Shown here piece after piece: positions 10,729 to 19,396 of a stretch of DNA of 64,000 nt; position 1 is the first letter of the stretch, and every line of letters starts with the position of its first letter. Where the stretch lies: the NCBI RefSeq assembly GCF_013374115.1, contig NZ_AP022673.1, forward strand, positions 1,330,501 to 1,394,500. The letters are read 5' to 3'. The notes under the pieces were generated by a model. It made no database searches. It saw only the letters and a program-made list of their open reading frames with translations, and was not told the DNA's origin. A program made the translations under genes and the position numbers. This DNA comes from Sphingomonas sp. HMP9. Lineage in GTDB: Bacteria; Pseudomonadota; Alphaproteobacteria; Sphingomonadales; Sphingomonadaceae.

Positions 10729-11754
10729 ATGACGGTTGGGCGTAAGCTTCTGGTGGGTGCGATCGCGGCGGGCGGGATGCTGGTTGCCGCGCCAGCGTTC
10801 GCCGATGTGAAGGCCGGCGTGGATGCCTGGGCAAAGGGCGAATATCCGCGCGCGGTCACCGAATGGCGGCCTCTCGCGGTGGCAGGGGATGCCGATGCGC
10901 AGTTCAACCTTGCGCAGGCGTACAAGCTGGGGCGCGGCGTACCGCTCGACACCGCGCTCGCCGAAAGCTGGTTTCGCAAGGCGGCGTTGCAGGGGCATCT
11001 TCAAGCCGCGGACAATTACGGACTGGCGCTGTTCCAGTCGGGCAAGAAGTCGGACGCACTGCCCTGGCTGCAAAAGTCGGTCGCGCGCGGTGAACCGCGG
11101 GCGCAGCTGGTGCTGGGAACGATGTTGTTCAACGGCGACGGCGTGCCGCGTGACTTTCCGCGCGCCTATGCCTTGATGTCCCGCGCATCGGCGTCCGGGT
11201 TGCAATCCGCATCGCAGACGCTGGCGCAGATGGATCAGTATATCTCCCCGACGGACCGCGAAAAGGGCACCGCGCTGGCCCAGCAATATGCGTTGCAGTC
11301 GACGCCGGATGCCCCACCGCGCTCCTCGTCGGGGCCGCGCTTCTCCGACCAGGCCACGGCGTCTCCTGTGCGTACCGTGGACAGGCCGCGTCCGGCGAAC
11401 CTACCGCCGAGTTCGCTACCCGCGCGTATCCCGGGACCGACGCGAGAGCCGGTGCCGAAGCAGGCGCAGTCGAAGCCGGCTCCCGTCAAGGCTGCGCCGG
11501 CCAGATCGGTCGCGGCAAAACCCGCGCCCGCGCGCGCCACGGGCAATTGGCGCATCCAGCTCGGGGCGTTCCGCGATCAAGGCAATGCCGAGACATTGTG
11601 GAACAGGGTCCGCGGCAAGCTGCGCGGCGCGCAACCTTATTATGCGAAGGTCGGCGCAGTAACGCGCCTCCAGGCGGGTGGCTTCGCCTCGAAGGCCGAC
11701 GCAAACCGTGCCTGTTCGACGGCAGGCGTGCCGTGCGTCATCGTCGCGCCGTGA
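10729..11754 (+). CDS. Sel1-repeat periplasmic protein with SPOR domain
   Basis: A 341-residue exported protein. The signal peptide MTVGRKLLVGAIAAGGMLVA ends near AFADVK. Four or so Sel1-like repeats follow (for example AQFNLAQAYKLGRGV), then a Pro/Ala/Lys-rich linker around residues 195-270, and a SPOR domain beginning WRIQLGAFRDQGNAETLW. The family is linked to peptidoglycan binding and septal or polar scaffolding. The ATG at 10729 is chosen for the signal peptide; the open frame begins at 10600. It forms a divergent pair with the SPOR lipoprotein at 9200-10516. Confidence 0.82.
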   Translation: MTVGRKLLVGAIAAGGMLVAAPAFADVKAGVDAWAKGEYPRAVTEWRPLAVAGDADAQFNLAQAYKLGRGVPLDTALAESWFRKAALQGHLQAADNYGLALFQSGKKSDALPWLQKSVARGEPRAQLVLGTMLFNGDGVPRDFPRAYALMSRASASGLQSASQTLAQMDQYISPTDREKGTALAQQYALQSTPDAPPRSSSGPRFSDQATASPVRTVDRPRPANLPPSSLPARIPGPTREPVPKQAQSKPAPVKAAPARSVAAKPAPARATGNWRIQLGAFRDQGNAETLWNRVRGKLRGAQPYYAKVGAVTRLQAGGFASKADANRACSTAGVPCVIVAP

Positions 11755-11778
11755 CCTGAATTCCAGAAAGGATTCGTG

Positions 11779-11991
11779 ATGCTGTTCCTGACCCTGGCCC
11801 TGCTGTCGACCGCGCCGACCTGCACCGACGTCCAGCAGCAATGCCGCGCATGTCCGACCAAAGGCAGCGTGCAGGGATGCTCAAGCGTTGGCATCGCCTG
11901 CCAGCCCCATCGTCGGATTTGCGAACCTGCGTCCCCAGCCAAGGGATCGGCGCGGCCGGACACCCGCAGCGTGGACAAGAAACCCCGCTAG
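11779..11991 (+). CDS. Small cysteine-rich exported protein, hypothetical
   Basis: A 70-residue open frame 24 bases after the SPOR gene. It starts MLFLTLALLSTAPTC, so it has a short hydrophobic N-terminus, then six cysteines within about 35 residues and a basic, Pro-rich tail. AGAAAGGA six bases before the ATG at 11779 is a convincing ribosome binding site, which is the main reason to call it a gene. No family is recognised. It overlaps no other gene and could be co-transcribed with the SPOR gene. Confidence 0.5.
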   Translation: MLFLTLALLSTAPTCTDVQQQCRACPTKGSVQGCSSVGIACQPHRRICEPASPAKGSARPDTRSVDKKPR

Positions 11992-12137
11992 CATCCGGGC
12001 TGCCGGGCCTCTGCACGCTATCCGGTGCGACGATTTTTCCGGCGCATCGTCAGCCACGAACGGGCTTCTGGCGCTGCGAACGGGATCGAACCGGCCGACT
12101 GGTCGTTTCGTTTCGACATCGACCGGGAGCTAGATGC

Positions 12138-12620
12138 ATGATTTCGAAGACCTTGGCGCTGGCACTTGCCGGCGCAACGCTGTTGGCCGCGTGTTCTGGC
12201 AAACAGCCTGCGACGACCAATACCGACTCATTGGCGGATAACGGTGTCTCGCTGCGCAACCTCGCCGAGACCGACGTTGCCGTGCCCAAGCCGGAGCAAC
12301 TGACGGTAAAGGGCCGGCTCATCCCGACCCCCTCGGACCCGACTTCGCGCCACTTCCTCCTGCGCGAGCGCAAAGCGGCAAGCGGCACGATCATCGCGAT
12401 CCTACGCCAGGAGCATGACGGCAAGGTTGCCTATGCGCGCACCGAAACCGATTGCGCCAACCGCCTGTTCCACGTCCTCGGCGTCGGCCCGAACCGCGCG
12501 CTGGTAGAAACCAACACCGCACATGACGGCCCGCTGCGCCCGATCAAGGGCCTGCCGCTGCGCGAGGAACTCGCGACGTACGTCTGCGAAGCAAGCGGTA
12601 CGCCGCTAACCAAGGGTTGA
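12138..12620 (+). CDS. Small lipoprotein of unknown function
   Basis: A 160-residue predicted lipoprotein: MISKTLALALAGATLLAACS has a basic start, a hydrophobic core and the lipobox LLAAC with Cys near residue 19. The mature part has no motif I recognise. GGGAGC lies before the ATG at 12138; the longer open frame from 11841 overlaps the preceding small gene and lacks a signal. A hairpin follows nine bases after the stop. Confidence 0.75.
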   Translation: MISKTLALALAGATLLAACSGKQPATTNTDSLADNGVSLRNLAETDVAVPKPEQLTVKGRLIPTPSDPTSRHFLLRERKAASGTIIAILRQEHDGKVAYARTETDCANRLFHVLGVGPNRALVETNTAHDGPLRPIKGLPLREELATYVCEASGTPLTKG

Positions 12621-12628
12621 GGCCATCT

Positions 12629-12656
12629 AATCGGCGTTCCTGAACTAACGCCGATT
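12629..12656 (+). terminator. Hairpin after the lipoprotein gene
   Basis: Perfect 10-bp arms AATCGGCGTT and AACGCCGATT around an 8-base loop, starting nine bases after the stop at 12620. It lacks a T-run, but its position fits a terminator. Confidence 0.55.
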
Positions 12657-12680
12657 CCCAGCATTGACGCATCATTCTAT

Positions 12681-12763
12681 CGTCATCTTGGGCTCGATCC
12701 AGGATCCAGAGCCACGCAGCATGGCGTCCGTGGCTCTGGAACCTGACTTTCGTAAGGATGACC
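12681..12763. repeat. Solitary copy of the GTCATCCTGACGAAAG inverted repeat
   Basis: An inverted repeat with outer arms CGTCATCTT and AAGGATGACC and inner arms CCAGAGCCACG and CGTGGCTCTGG. It is a diverged copy of the module found five times in the array at 26.8-28.3 kb. It lies in the convergent gap between the lipoprotein and serB. Confidence 0.7.
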
Positions 12764-12767
12764 GGCT

Positions 12768-13649
12768 TTAGTCCAAGACCCAGTGGCGCTTGGCGATACC
12801 TTGCGCATAGAGCAGCGCCGTCAAGTCGCCATGATCCACCCGCGCCGCCGCCGCCGCCGCCACGATCGGCTTCGCGTGATACGCCACCCCCAACCCCGCA
12901 GCCTCGATCATCGCCAGATCGTTCGCGCCATCACCCACCGCGAGCGACTCCTCCACCGCGATCCCCCGCTCTGCGATCGCCGCGTTGAGTGTCGTCAGCT
13001 TCGTGGCGGACCCGACGACCGGCTTCGTCACCGTCCCCGTCAGCACGCCACCCGCAACTTCGAGCACGTTCGCGATCGCGCGATCGAAGCCGATCGCCTT
13101 GGCCACCGGCTCCGCGAACCGCGTGAAGCCGCCCGACACCAGCACCGCCAGCGCCCCGCGCGACCGGATCGTCCGCACCAGCGGCTTGGCGCCCGGCATG
13201 ATCGTCACGCGCTCGGCGAGACAACGTTCGATATCGCTTTCCGCCAGCCCCTTGAGCAGCGCCACGCGCGCATCGAGCGCCGCCTCGAAATCGAGTTCAC
13301 CGCCCATCGCGCGTTCGGTGATCTCCGCGATTTGCGGCTTGATGCCCGCATAATCCGCGAGTTCGTCGATGCATTCGACGGTGATCATCGTCGAATCCAT
13401 GTCCGCGACCAGCAGCGTCTTGGTCCGCGTGAGGCTCGATTGCACGACCACGTCGGTGCCGGCGAACGCGCCCTCTAAAGCAGCCCGCGCCGCATCGGGC
13501 GCCATCCCGAAGATCAGGTCCGCCGCCTCGCTCTCGTCGATCCAGCCGCTGATGCCCGGCGCGCAGCCCGCATCGCGCAACCGATCCATCGCGGTCGAAA
13601 TATCGCCCGCGGTCAGCGTGCCCGAGGCTATAAGCGTTGCCGTGAACAT
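12768..13649 (-). CDS. serB: Phosphoserine phosphatase
   Basis: Last step of serine synthesis. The 293-residue HAD-family protein has an N-terminal ACT-like region (residues 1-75) and a SerB core with the catalytic DxDST motif VADMDSTMI (Asp near 83 and 85), LVSGGFTRF, and the metal-binding GDGANDLAM near residue 240. The ATG at 13649 (MFTATLIASG) is chosen; its first codons overlap the start of miaA on the other strand by eight bases, so each gene's leader lies inside the other's coding region. Confidence 0.94.
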   Translation of the reverse strand: MFTATLIASGTLTAGDISTAMDRLRDAGCAPGISGWIDESEAADLIFGMAPDAARAALEGAFAGTDVVVQSSLTRTKTLLVADMDSTMITVECIDELADYAGIKPQIAEITERAMGGELDFEAALDARVALLKGLAESDIERCLAERVTIMPGAKPLVRTIRSRGALAVLVSGGFTRFAEPVAKAIGFDRAIANVLEVAGGVLTGTVTKPVVGSATKLTTLNAAIAERGIAVEESLAVGDGANDLAMIEAAGLGVAYHAKPIVAAAAAARVDHGDLTALLYAQGIAKRHWVLD

Positions 13650-14571
13650 ATCGTATCTCCCGAAGGTCGCGCTCATCGCAGGGCCGACCGCGAGCGGCAA
13701 GTCCGCGCTCGCGCTTGCCATCGCCGCGCGCCACGACGGCGTCGTCATCAACGCCGATTCCGCGCAGGTCTACGCCGATCTCCGCATCCTCACCGCGCGC
13801 CCCTCGGCCGAAGAGGAGGCGAGCGCCCCGCACCGCCTGTTCGGCCATGTCGACGCCGCCGACGCGACCTATTCCGCCGCGCGCTGGGCTGCCGAGGCGA
13901 CACACGCGATCGACGCCACGGTTGCCGAGGGCAGACTGCCGATCCTGGTCGGCGGCACCGGCCTCTATGTCCGCACGTTGCTCGACGGCATCGCCCCCGT
14001 CCCCGCGATCGCCCCGGACCTTCGCGAGCAGATCCGCGCGCTTCCCGTCGCCGAGGCGCATGCAGCCCTAGCGCTGCTCGATCCGCCCGCCGCCGCGCGG
14101 CTCAACGCGGCCGACACGACGCGCGTCGCGCGCGCGCTCGAGGTCGTCCGCGGCACTGGTCGCACGCTCGCCGACTGGCAGACCGAACGGGGGGGCGGGA
14201 TCGGCAACCGCCTCGACGTCCGCGCACTGATCCTCATCCCCGACCGCGACTGGCTGAACGCCCGCATCGGCCAGCGCTTCGCCGAGATGGCCGAGACCAG
14301 CCGAGCCGAAGTCACCGCGCTTCTAGCCCGCACCGACATCCCGCAGGACGCGCCGATCCGCCGCGCGATCGGCGTCCCCGAGATCGCCGCGCTGGTCCGC
14401 GGCGAAACCTCCATGACCGACGCGATCGCGGCCGGATCGCTCGCCACGCGACGCTACGCCAAGCGCCAATATACATGGCTCCGACACCAGCCCCCGGCCG
14501 CCTGGACCCGCACGGACGCGCTCAATTTTCCAACGCGCTTGCAGCAATTTGAAACTATATTGCTCAAATGA
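13642..14571 (+). CDS. miaA: tRNA dimethylallyltransferase
   Basis: Adds the dimethylallyl group to A37 of tRNAs reading codons that start with U. The 309-residue product has the P-loop GPTASGKS near residues 14-21, the NADSAQVYADL segment, the LVGGTGLYVR motif near 102, and the C-terminal RRYAKRQYTWLR signature. The GTG at 13642 is the earliest sensible start, directly before the P-loop strand; the longer frame to 13369 reads inside serB. It is divergent from serB with overlapping 5' ends. Confidence 0.93.
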   Translation: MNISYLPKVALIAGPTASGKSALALAIAARHDGVVINADSAQVYADLRILTARPSAEEEASAPHRLFGHVDAADATYSAARWAAEATHAIDATVAEGRLPILVGGTGLYVRTLLDGIAPVPAIAPDLREQIRALPVAEAHAALALLDPPAAARLNAADTTRVARALEVVRGTGRTLADWQTERGGGIGNRLDVRALILIPDRDWLNARIGQRFAEMAETSRAEVTALLARTDIPQDAPIRRAIGVPEIAALVRGETSMTDAIAAGSLATRRYAKRQYTWLRHQPPAAWTRTDALNFPTRLQQFETILLK

Positions 14572-14650
14572 TGTTTGACACGCATCTTTTATATCGGTAG
14601 CCGGCCCCTCCACGAGGCGCTAAAGGCTGCCCGTTCGCAAAGGAATAGAC

Positions 14651-16414
14651 GTGATGACCGAGAAGAGTGGAGCCGATATCCTGATCGAGGCGCTGTGCGA
14701 TCTCGGCGTGGAGGTCGTGTTCGGCTATCCGGGTGGCGCCGTGCTGCCGATCTACGACGCGCTGTTTCGCCACAATGCGGACGGCGGCCGGATCAAGCAC
14801 ATACTGGTGCGCCACGAACAGGCGGCGACGCACGCGGCGGAGGGCTATGCCCGCTCGACCGGCAAGCCCGGCGTGGTGCTCGTGACATCGGGGCCCGGCG
14901 CGACCAACGCGGTCACCGGGATCACCGATGCGCTGATGGACTCGATCCCGATGGTCGTGATCACCGGCCAGGTGCCGACCGCGCTGATCGGTACCGACGC
15001 GTTCCAGGAAGCCGATACCGTTGGCATCACGCGCCATTGCTCGAAGCACAACTACCTCGTGAAGGATCCCGCCAAGCTCGGCGGTGTGATCCACGAGGCG
15101 TTCCACATCGCCACCTCGGGGCGTCCGGGGCCGGTGGTCGTCGACATTCCCAAGGACGTGCAGGTCGCCACCGCGCGCTACACCAAGCCGGGTCCGATCC
15201 AGCACAAGACCTATCGCCCGCAGGTGAAGGCCGACCAGTCGCAGATCGAGCAGCTCGTCGACATGCTCGCCGCGGCCGAACGTCCGATCCTGTATACCGG
15301 CGGCGGCATCATCAATTCGGGCCCGGCCGCGAGCCAGTTGCTGTGCGAACTCGTCCGCATCACCGGCGCGCCGGTGACGTCGACGCTGATGGGCCTCGGC
15401 GCCTATCCCGCGTCGGGTCCGCAATGGCTCGGCATGCTCGGGATGCACGGCACGTACGAGGCCAACATGGCGATGAACCAGGCCGACCTCGTCGTCGCGC
15501 TCGGCTCGCGCTTCGACGACCGCGTGACGGGGCGGCTGGATGCGTTCAGCCCGAACTCGCGGAAGGTCCATATCGACATCGATCGCTCGTCGGTGAACAA
15601 GACCGTGCGCGTCGACCTCGGGATCATCGCGGACGTCGGCCATGCGCTCGAGGACATGATCCGGATCTGGAAGAGCCGCCAGCATCCCAAGCCCGACACG
15701 ACCGAGTGGCAGGGCCGGATCGCCGAGTGGCGCGCGAAGAAGTGTCTCGACTTCCCCGAGACCGACCCGAACGCGATCATGCCGCAGCGCGCGATCCGGG
15801 CGCTGTTCGACGCGACGCACGCCCAGTCGCCGATCATCACGACCGAGGTCGGCCAGCACCAGATGTGGGCCGCGCAGCATTTCGGCTTCGAGAAGCCGAA
15901 CAAGTGGCTGACCAGCGGCGGTCTGGGCACGATGGGGTACGGCCTGCCCGCCGCGATCGGCGCGCAGCTCGGCAACCCGAACGCGCTGGTGATCGACATC
16001 GCCGGCGAGGCGTCGATCCAGATGAACATCCAGGAGCTGGCAACCGCGTCGCAATACCGGTTGCCGGTGAAGATCTTCATCCTCAACAACCAGTATATGG
16101 GCATGGTCCGCCAGTGGCAGGAGCTCACCTATGAGAGCCGCTATGCCGAGAGCTATTCGGATTCGCTGCCCGATTTCGTGAAGCTGGGCGAGGCTTACGG
16201 CTGGAAGGGCATCCTGATCGAGACGCGCGACCAGCTCGACAGCGGGATCGCGGATATGCTCGCCCATGACGGGCCGGTGATCGTCGACTGCCGCGTGTCG
16301 CAGCTGACCAACTGCTTCCCGATGATCCCGAGCGGCGCGGCGCATACCGACATGATCCTGCAGGCGAACGAAGTGTCCGGCACGATGGACGACGAAGCGA
16401 AGGCGCTGGTTTGA
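14651..16414 (+). CDS. ilvB: Acetolactate synthase large subunit
   Basis: Thiamine-diphosphate enzyme that makes acetolactate or acetohydroxybutyrate for valine, leucine and isoleucine. The 587-residue product has the catalytic Glu in VRHEQAATHAAEGYA near residue 57, a central FAD-binding domain, and the ThDP segment near residue 455. There it reads IAGEASIQMN, with Glu where the classical motif has Asp. AAAGGA precedes a GTG (14651) and an ATG (14654), so either may be used. The stop overlaps ilvN. I found no leader peptide rich in branched-chain codons upstream. Confidence 0.95.
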   Translation: MMTEKSGADILIEALCDLGVEVVFGYPGGAVLPIYDALFRHNADGGRIKHILVRHEQAATHAAEGYARSTGKPGVVLVTSGPGATNAVTGITDALMDSIPMVVITGQVPTALIGTDAFQEADTVGITRHCSKHNYLVKDPAKLGGVIHEAFHIATSGRPGPVVVDIPKDVQVATARYTKPGPIQHKTYRPQVKADQSQIEQLVDMLAAAERPILYTGGGIINSGPAASQLLCELVRITGAPVTSTLMGLGAYPASGPQWLGMLGMHGTYEANMAMNQADLVVALGSRFDDRVTGRLDAFSPNSRKVHIDIDRSSVNKTVRVDLGIIADVGHALEDMIRIWKSRQHPKPDTTEWQGRIAEWRAKKCLDFPETDPNAIMPQRAIRALFDATHAQSPIITTEVGQHQMWAAQHFGFEKPNKWLTSGGLGTMGYGLPAAIGAQLGNPNALVIDIAGEASIQMNIQELATASQYRLPVKIFILNNQYMGMVRQWQELTYESRYAESYSDSLPDFVKLGEAYGWKGILIETRDQLDSGIADMLAHDGPVIVDCRVSQLTNCFPMIPSGAAHTDMILQANEVSGTMDDEAKALV

Positions 16415-16929
16415 TGCATATTTCCCAGGAAAAGGCCGAGCGGCATACGCTCGCCGTGATCGTCGACAACGAGCCGGGCATCCTCGCCCGGATCGCCGGC
16501 CTGTTCACCGCGCGCGGCTATAATATCGAGAGCCTGACCGTGTCGGAGATCACCGCCGACAAGGCGGTCAGCCGCATCACGATCGTCACCAGTGCATCGC
16601 CCGCGACGATGGAGCAGATCCTAGCGCAGCTCGACCGGCTCGTCCCCGTCCACAAGGTCACCGACCTGACCGCACAGGGCGCGCACGTCGAACGCGAGCT
16701 GGCGCTGGTCAAGGTGCGCGGCACCGGCGACCACCGCATCGAGGCGCTGCGGCTCGCTGACGTCTACCGCGCGCGCGTGGTCGATGCGACGACGTCGAGC
16801 TTCGTGTTCGAGGTCACCGGCGGGATCGACAAGATCGACAAGTTCGTCGAACTCATGGGCGAAGTCGGTCTGATCGAAGTCGCCCGAACTGGCATCGTCG
16901 CGATCGCCCGCGGCAAAGAGCCGGCGTAA
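16414..16929 (+). CDS. ilvN: Acetolactate synthase small (regulatory) subunit
   Basis: Regulatory subunit that activates IlvB and gives valine feedback control. The 171-residue product (the long IlvH type) has an N-terminal ACT domain (LAVIVDNEPGILARIAGLF near residues 12-30) and a C-terminal ACT-like domain. Its ATG overlaps the ilvB stop in a TGATG junction, so translation is coupled. The gene symbol could equally be ilvH. Confidence 0.94.
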   Translation: MHISQEKAERHTLAVIVDNEPGILARIAGLFTARGYNIESLTVSEITADKAVSRITIVTSASPATMEQILAQLDRLVPVHKVTDLTAQGAHVERELALVKVRGTGDHRIEALRLADVYRARVVDATTSSFVFEVTGGIDKIDKFVELMGEVGLIEVARTGIVAIARGKEPA

Positions 16930-18071
<1,142 letters not shown>

Positions 18072-18167
18072 GGCCGGCACGACGGAGCCCGCCCATAGGG
18101 CGCGGCTTCGCCGTGGCCGACGGGCGGGCGTGGGGAATATGCTTCGGTTTGCCCCACACCCTTCACT

Positions 18168-18271
18168 CCACCCCGGCGAAGGCCGAGGTCCAATTGAAAA
18201 GGTCGTAGTAAAGGAGGACAATCCTCCGTTACCGCCGCCCCTCAATTGGGCCCCGGCCTTCGCCGGGGTGG
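18168..18271. repeat. Inverted repeat with 29-bp arms
   Basis: Arms at 18168-18196 and 18243-18271 built on CCACCCCGGCGAAGGCC and its complement, with a few mismatches and CAATTG at the inner ends. Intergenic palindromic element in the ilvC-yceI gap. Confidence 0.75.
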
Positions 18272-18395
18272 TGGCGTTTTGGGGGTAAGCGCTCCTATCA
18301 ACAGCCACTCCTCCTACACCACTCCCGTTCCCTGCTACCCTCGCTCTCGCTCTCGCTAATCTCGCTCCCGCTACCCTCTTCCCCCAGCCACTCTA

Positions 18396-18472
18396 GTTCC
18401 CCCGCGAAGGCGAGGGCCCAAAATTCCGGGCGGTGATCGTGGTTTAGCCGGGCCCCCGCGTCCGCGGGGAAC
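18396..18472. repeat. Inverted repeat of the GTTCCCCCGCG family
   Basis: Outer arms GTTCCCCCGCGAAGGCGAGG and a diverged complement ending CGCGTCCGCGGGGAAC. It is related to the palindrome at 3505-3594 and lies upstream of yceI. Confidence 0.7.
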
Positions 18473-18597
18473 AACAGCGAGCGTGGCTTCCCCCAAAAGC
18501 TCCCCACCGACCCAAATCCGAAACACAGCGTTGGCATAACGCCGTTTGACGCAACGCAGCCGCTCGGCCAGCATCGCGCATCAAACAGGAGACTCCC

Positions 18598-19203
18598 ATG
18601 CGCCTAGTCCTAGCCACGATTCTCGCCCTCACCGCAGCGCCCGTATTGGCGCAGACCGCCGCCGTCCCCGGCGCCCCCGTCAAGGCCCGCGTTGCCGACG
18701 GCACCTATGCCGTCGACCCCAACCACACGCAGGTGACGTGGCAGGTCAACCACATGGGCTTCTCGATGCTCGAAGGGCAGCTCGGCGCGTCTGGCGGCAG
18801 CATCATGATCGACCCGGCCAAGCCGAATGCGACCAAGGTCGAAGTCTCGTTCGCGATCGACCAGCTTTCGGTCACCTCGGCACCATTCGCGGGCCATCTG
18901 AAGTCGAAGGACTTCTTCGACGCCGCGACCTACCCGACCGCCAAGTTCGTCTCGACCAAGGTCGTTGCGACAGGCGACAAGGCGACGATCACGGGTAACC
19001 TCACGCTCAAGGGCGTCACCAAGCCGGTCGTGCTGCAGGCGACGTTCGTCGGGGCGGGCGACAACCCGATGAACAAGAAGCTGAACTTCGGCTTCCGTGC
19101 GACGACCTCGATCAAGCGCAGCGATTTCAACATCGGCGCTTATGCCCCCGTAGTGTCCGACAAAGTCGACCTGACGATCAACGCGGCCTTCGCTGCGCAA
19201 TAA
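18598..19203 (+). CDS. YceI-family periplasmic protein
   Basis: A 201-residue exported lipocalin-like protein of the YceI family, which binds isoprenoid-type lipids; its exact role here is unknown. The signal peptide MRLVLATILALTAAPVLAQ is clear. The YceI fold runs from GTYAVDPNHTQVTWQVNH near residue 37, through the MIDPAKPN and FDAATYPTAKF segments, to the C-terminus. It stands alone, between a repeat region and the leuA leader. Confidence 0.9.
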   Translation: MRLVLATILALTAAPVLAQTAAVPGAPVKARVADGTYAVDPNHTQVTWQVNHMGFSMLEGQLGASGGSIMIDPAKPNATKVEVSFAIDQLSVTSAPFAGHLKSKDFFDAATYPTAKFVSTKVVATGDKATITGNLTLKGVTKPVVLQATFVGAGDNPMNKKLNFGFRATTSIKRSDFNIGAYAPVVSDKVDLTINAAFAAQ

Positions 19204-19216
19204 TACCTATGCGTAC

Positions 19217-19360
19217 CCTATCGCGCTGGACATTGAGCGTGTCCGCGCGATAGGAAAGACGCAATGACTCACGGTCGCCTCCTGCTGCTTCGACTTACGC
19301 GCCCTTAGGCGCGCCGATCGTTTGCGTGGTGGCCAGCCCCCGCGCCTCGCGCCTAAGGGC
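19217..19360 (+). promoter_or_regulatory. Candidate leucine-responsive leader of leuA
   Basis: The 5' region of leuA holds three elements. A perfect hairpin CCTATCGCGC/GCGCGATAGG (19217-19226 and 19245-19254) comes first, followed by a leucine-rich leader peptide at 19264-19308. A second hairpin has perfect 13-bp arms GCCCTTAGGCGCG (19301-19313) and CGCGCCTAAGGGC (19348-19360). A shorter competing pairing, GGCGCG at 19308 with CGCGCC at 19341, is also possible. The layout resembles amino-acid attenuators described for leu operons. The second hairpin has no T-run and the leader stop codon lies inside its left arm, so the exact mechanism cannot be read from the sequence. Confidence 0.6.
19264..19308 (+). 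CDS. Leucine-rich leader peptide upstream of leuA
   Basis: A 14-codon open frame, MTHGRLLLLRLTRP, with five leucines of which four are consecutive. It is preceded by AGGAAAG five bases before its ATG, a good ribosome binding site that sits at the foot of the upstream hairpin. It ends 88 bases before leuA. Leader peptides rich in the regulated amino acid are the hallmark of transcription attenuation, and leuA is a leucine-pathway gene. I infer a sensor of charged tRNA-Leu. Confidence 0.65.
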   Translation: MTHGRLLLLRLTRP

Positions 19361-19396
19361 TGACCCGAACGCTCCCGATCACGAGAGACACGAGCC

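Noticed and set aside
14571-14600. Leader peptide upstream of ilvB (MFDTHLLYR)
   Set aside because: It has only two Leu codons and no Ile or Val run, no ribosome binding site and no clear alternative hairpins; nothing comparable to the leuA leader.
14575-14600. Promoter for ilvB with TTGACA
   Set aside because: A perfect -35 is present, but no acceptable -10 lies 16-18 bases downstream; TATATC is only nine bases away.
14564-16345. 593-residue open frame antisense to ilvB
   Set aside because: Shadow of ilvB; the product is His/Arg-rich with no recognisable fold.
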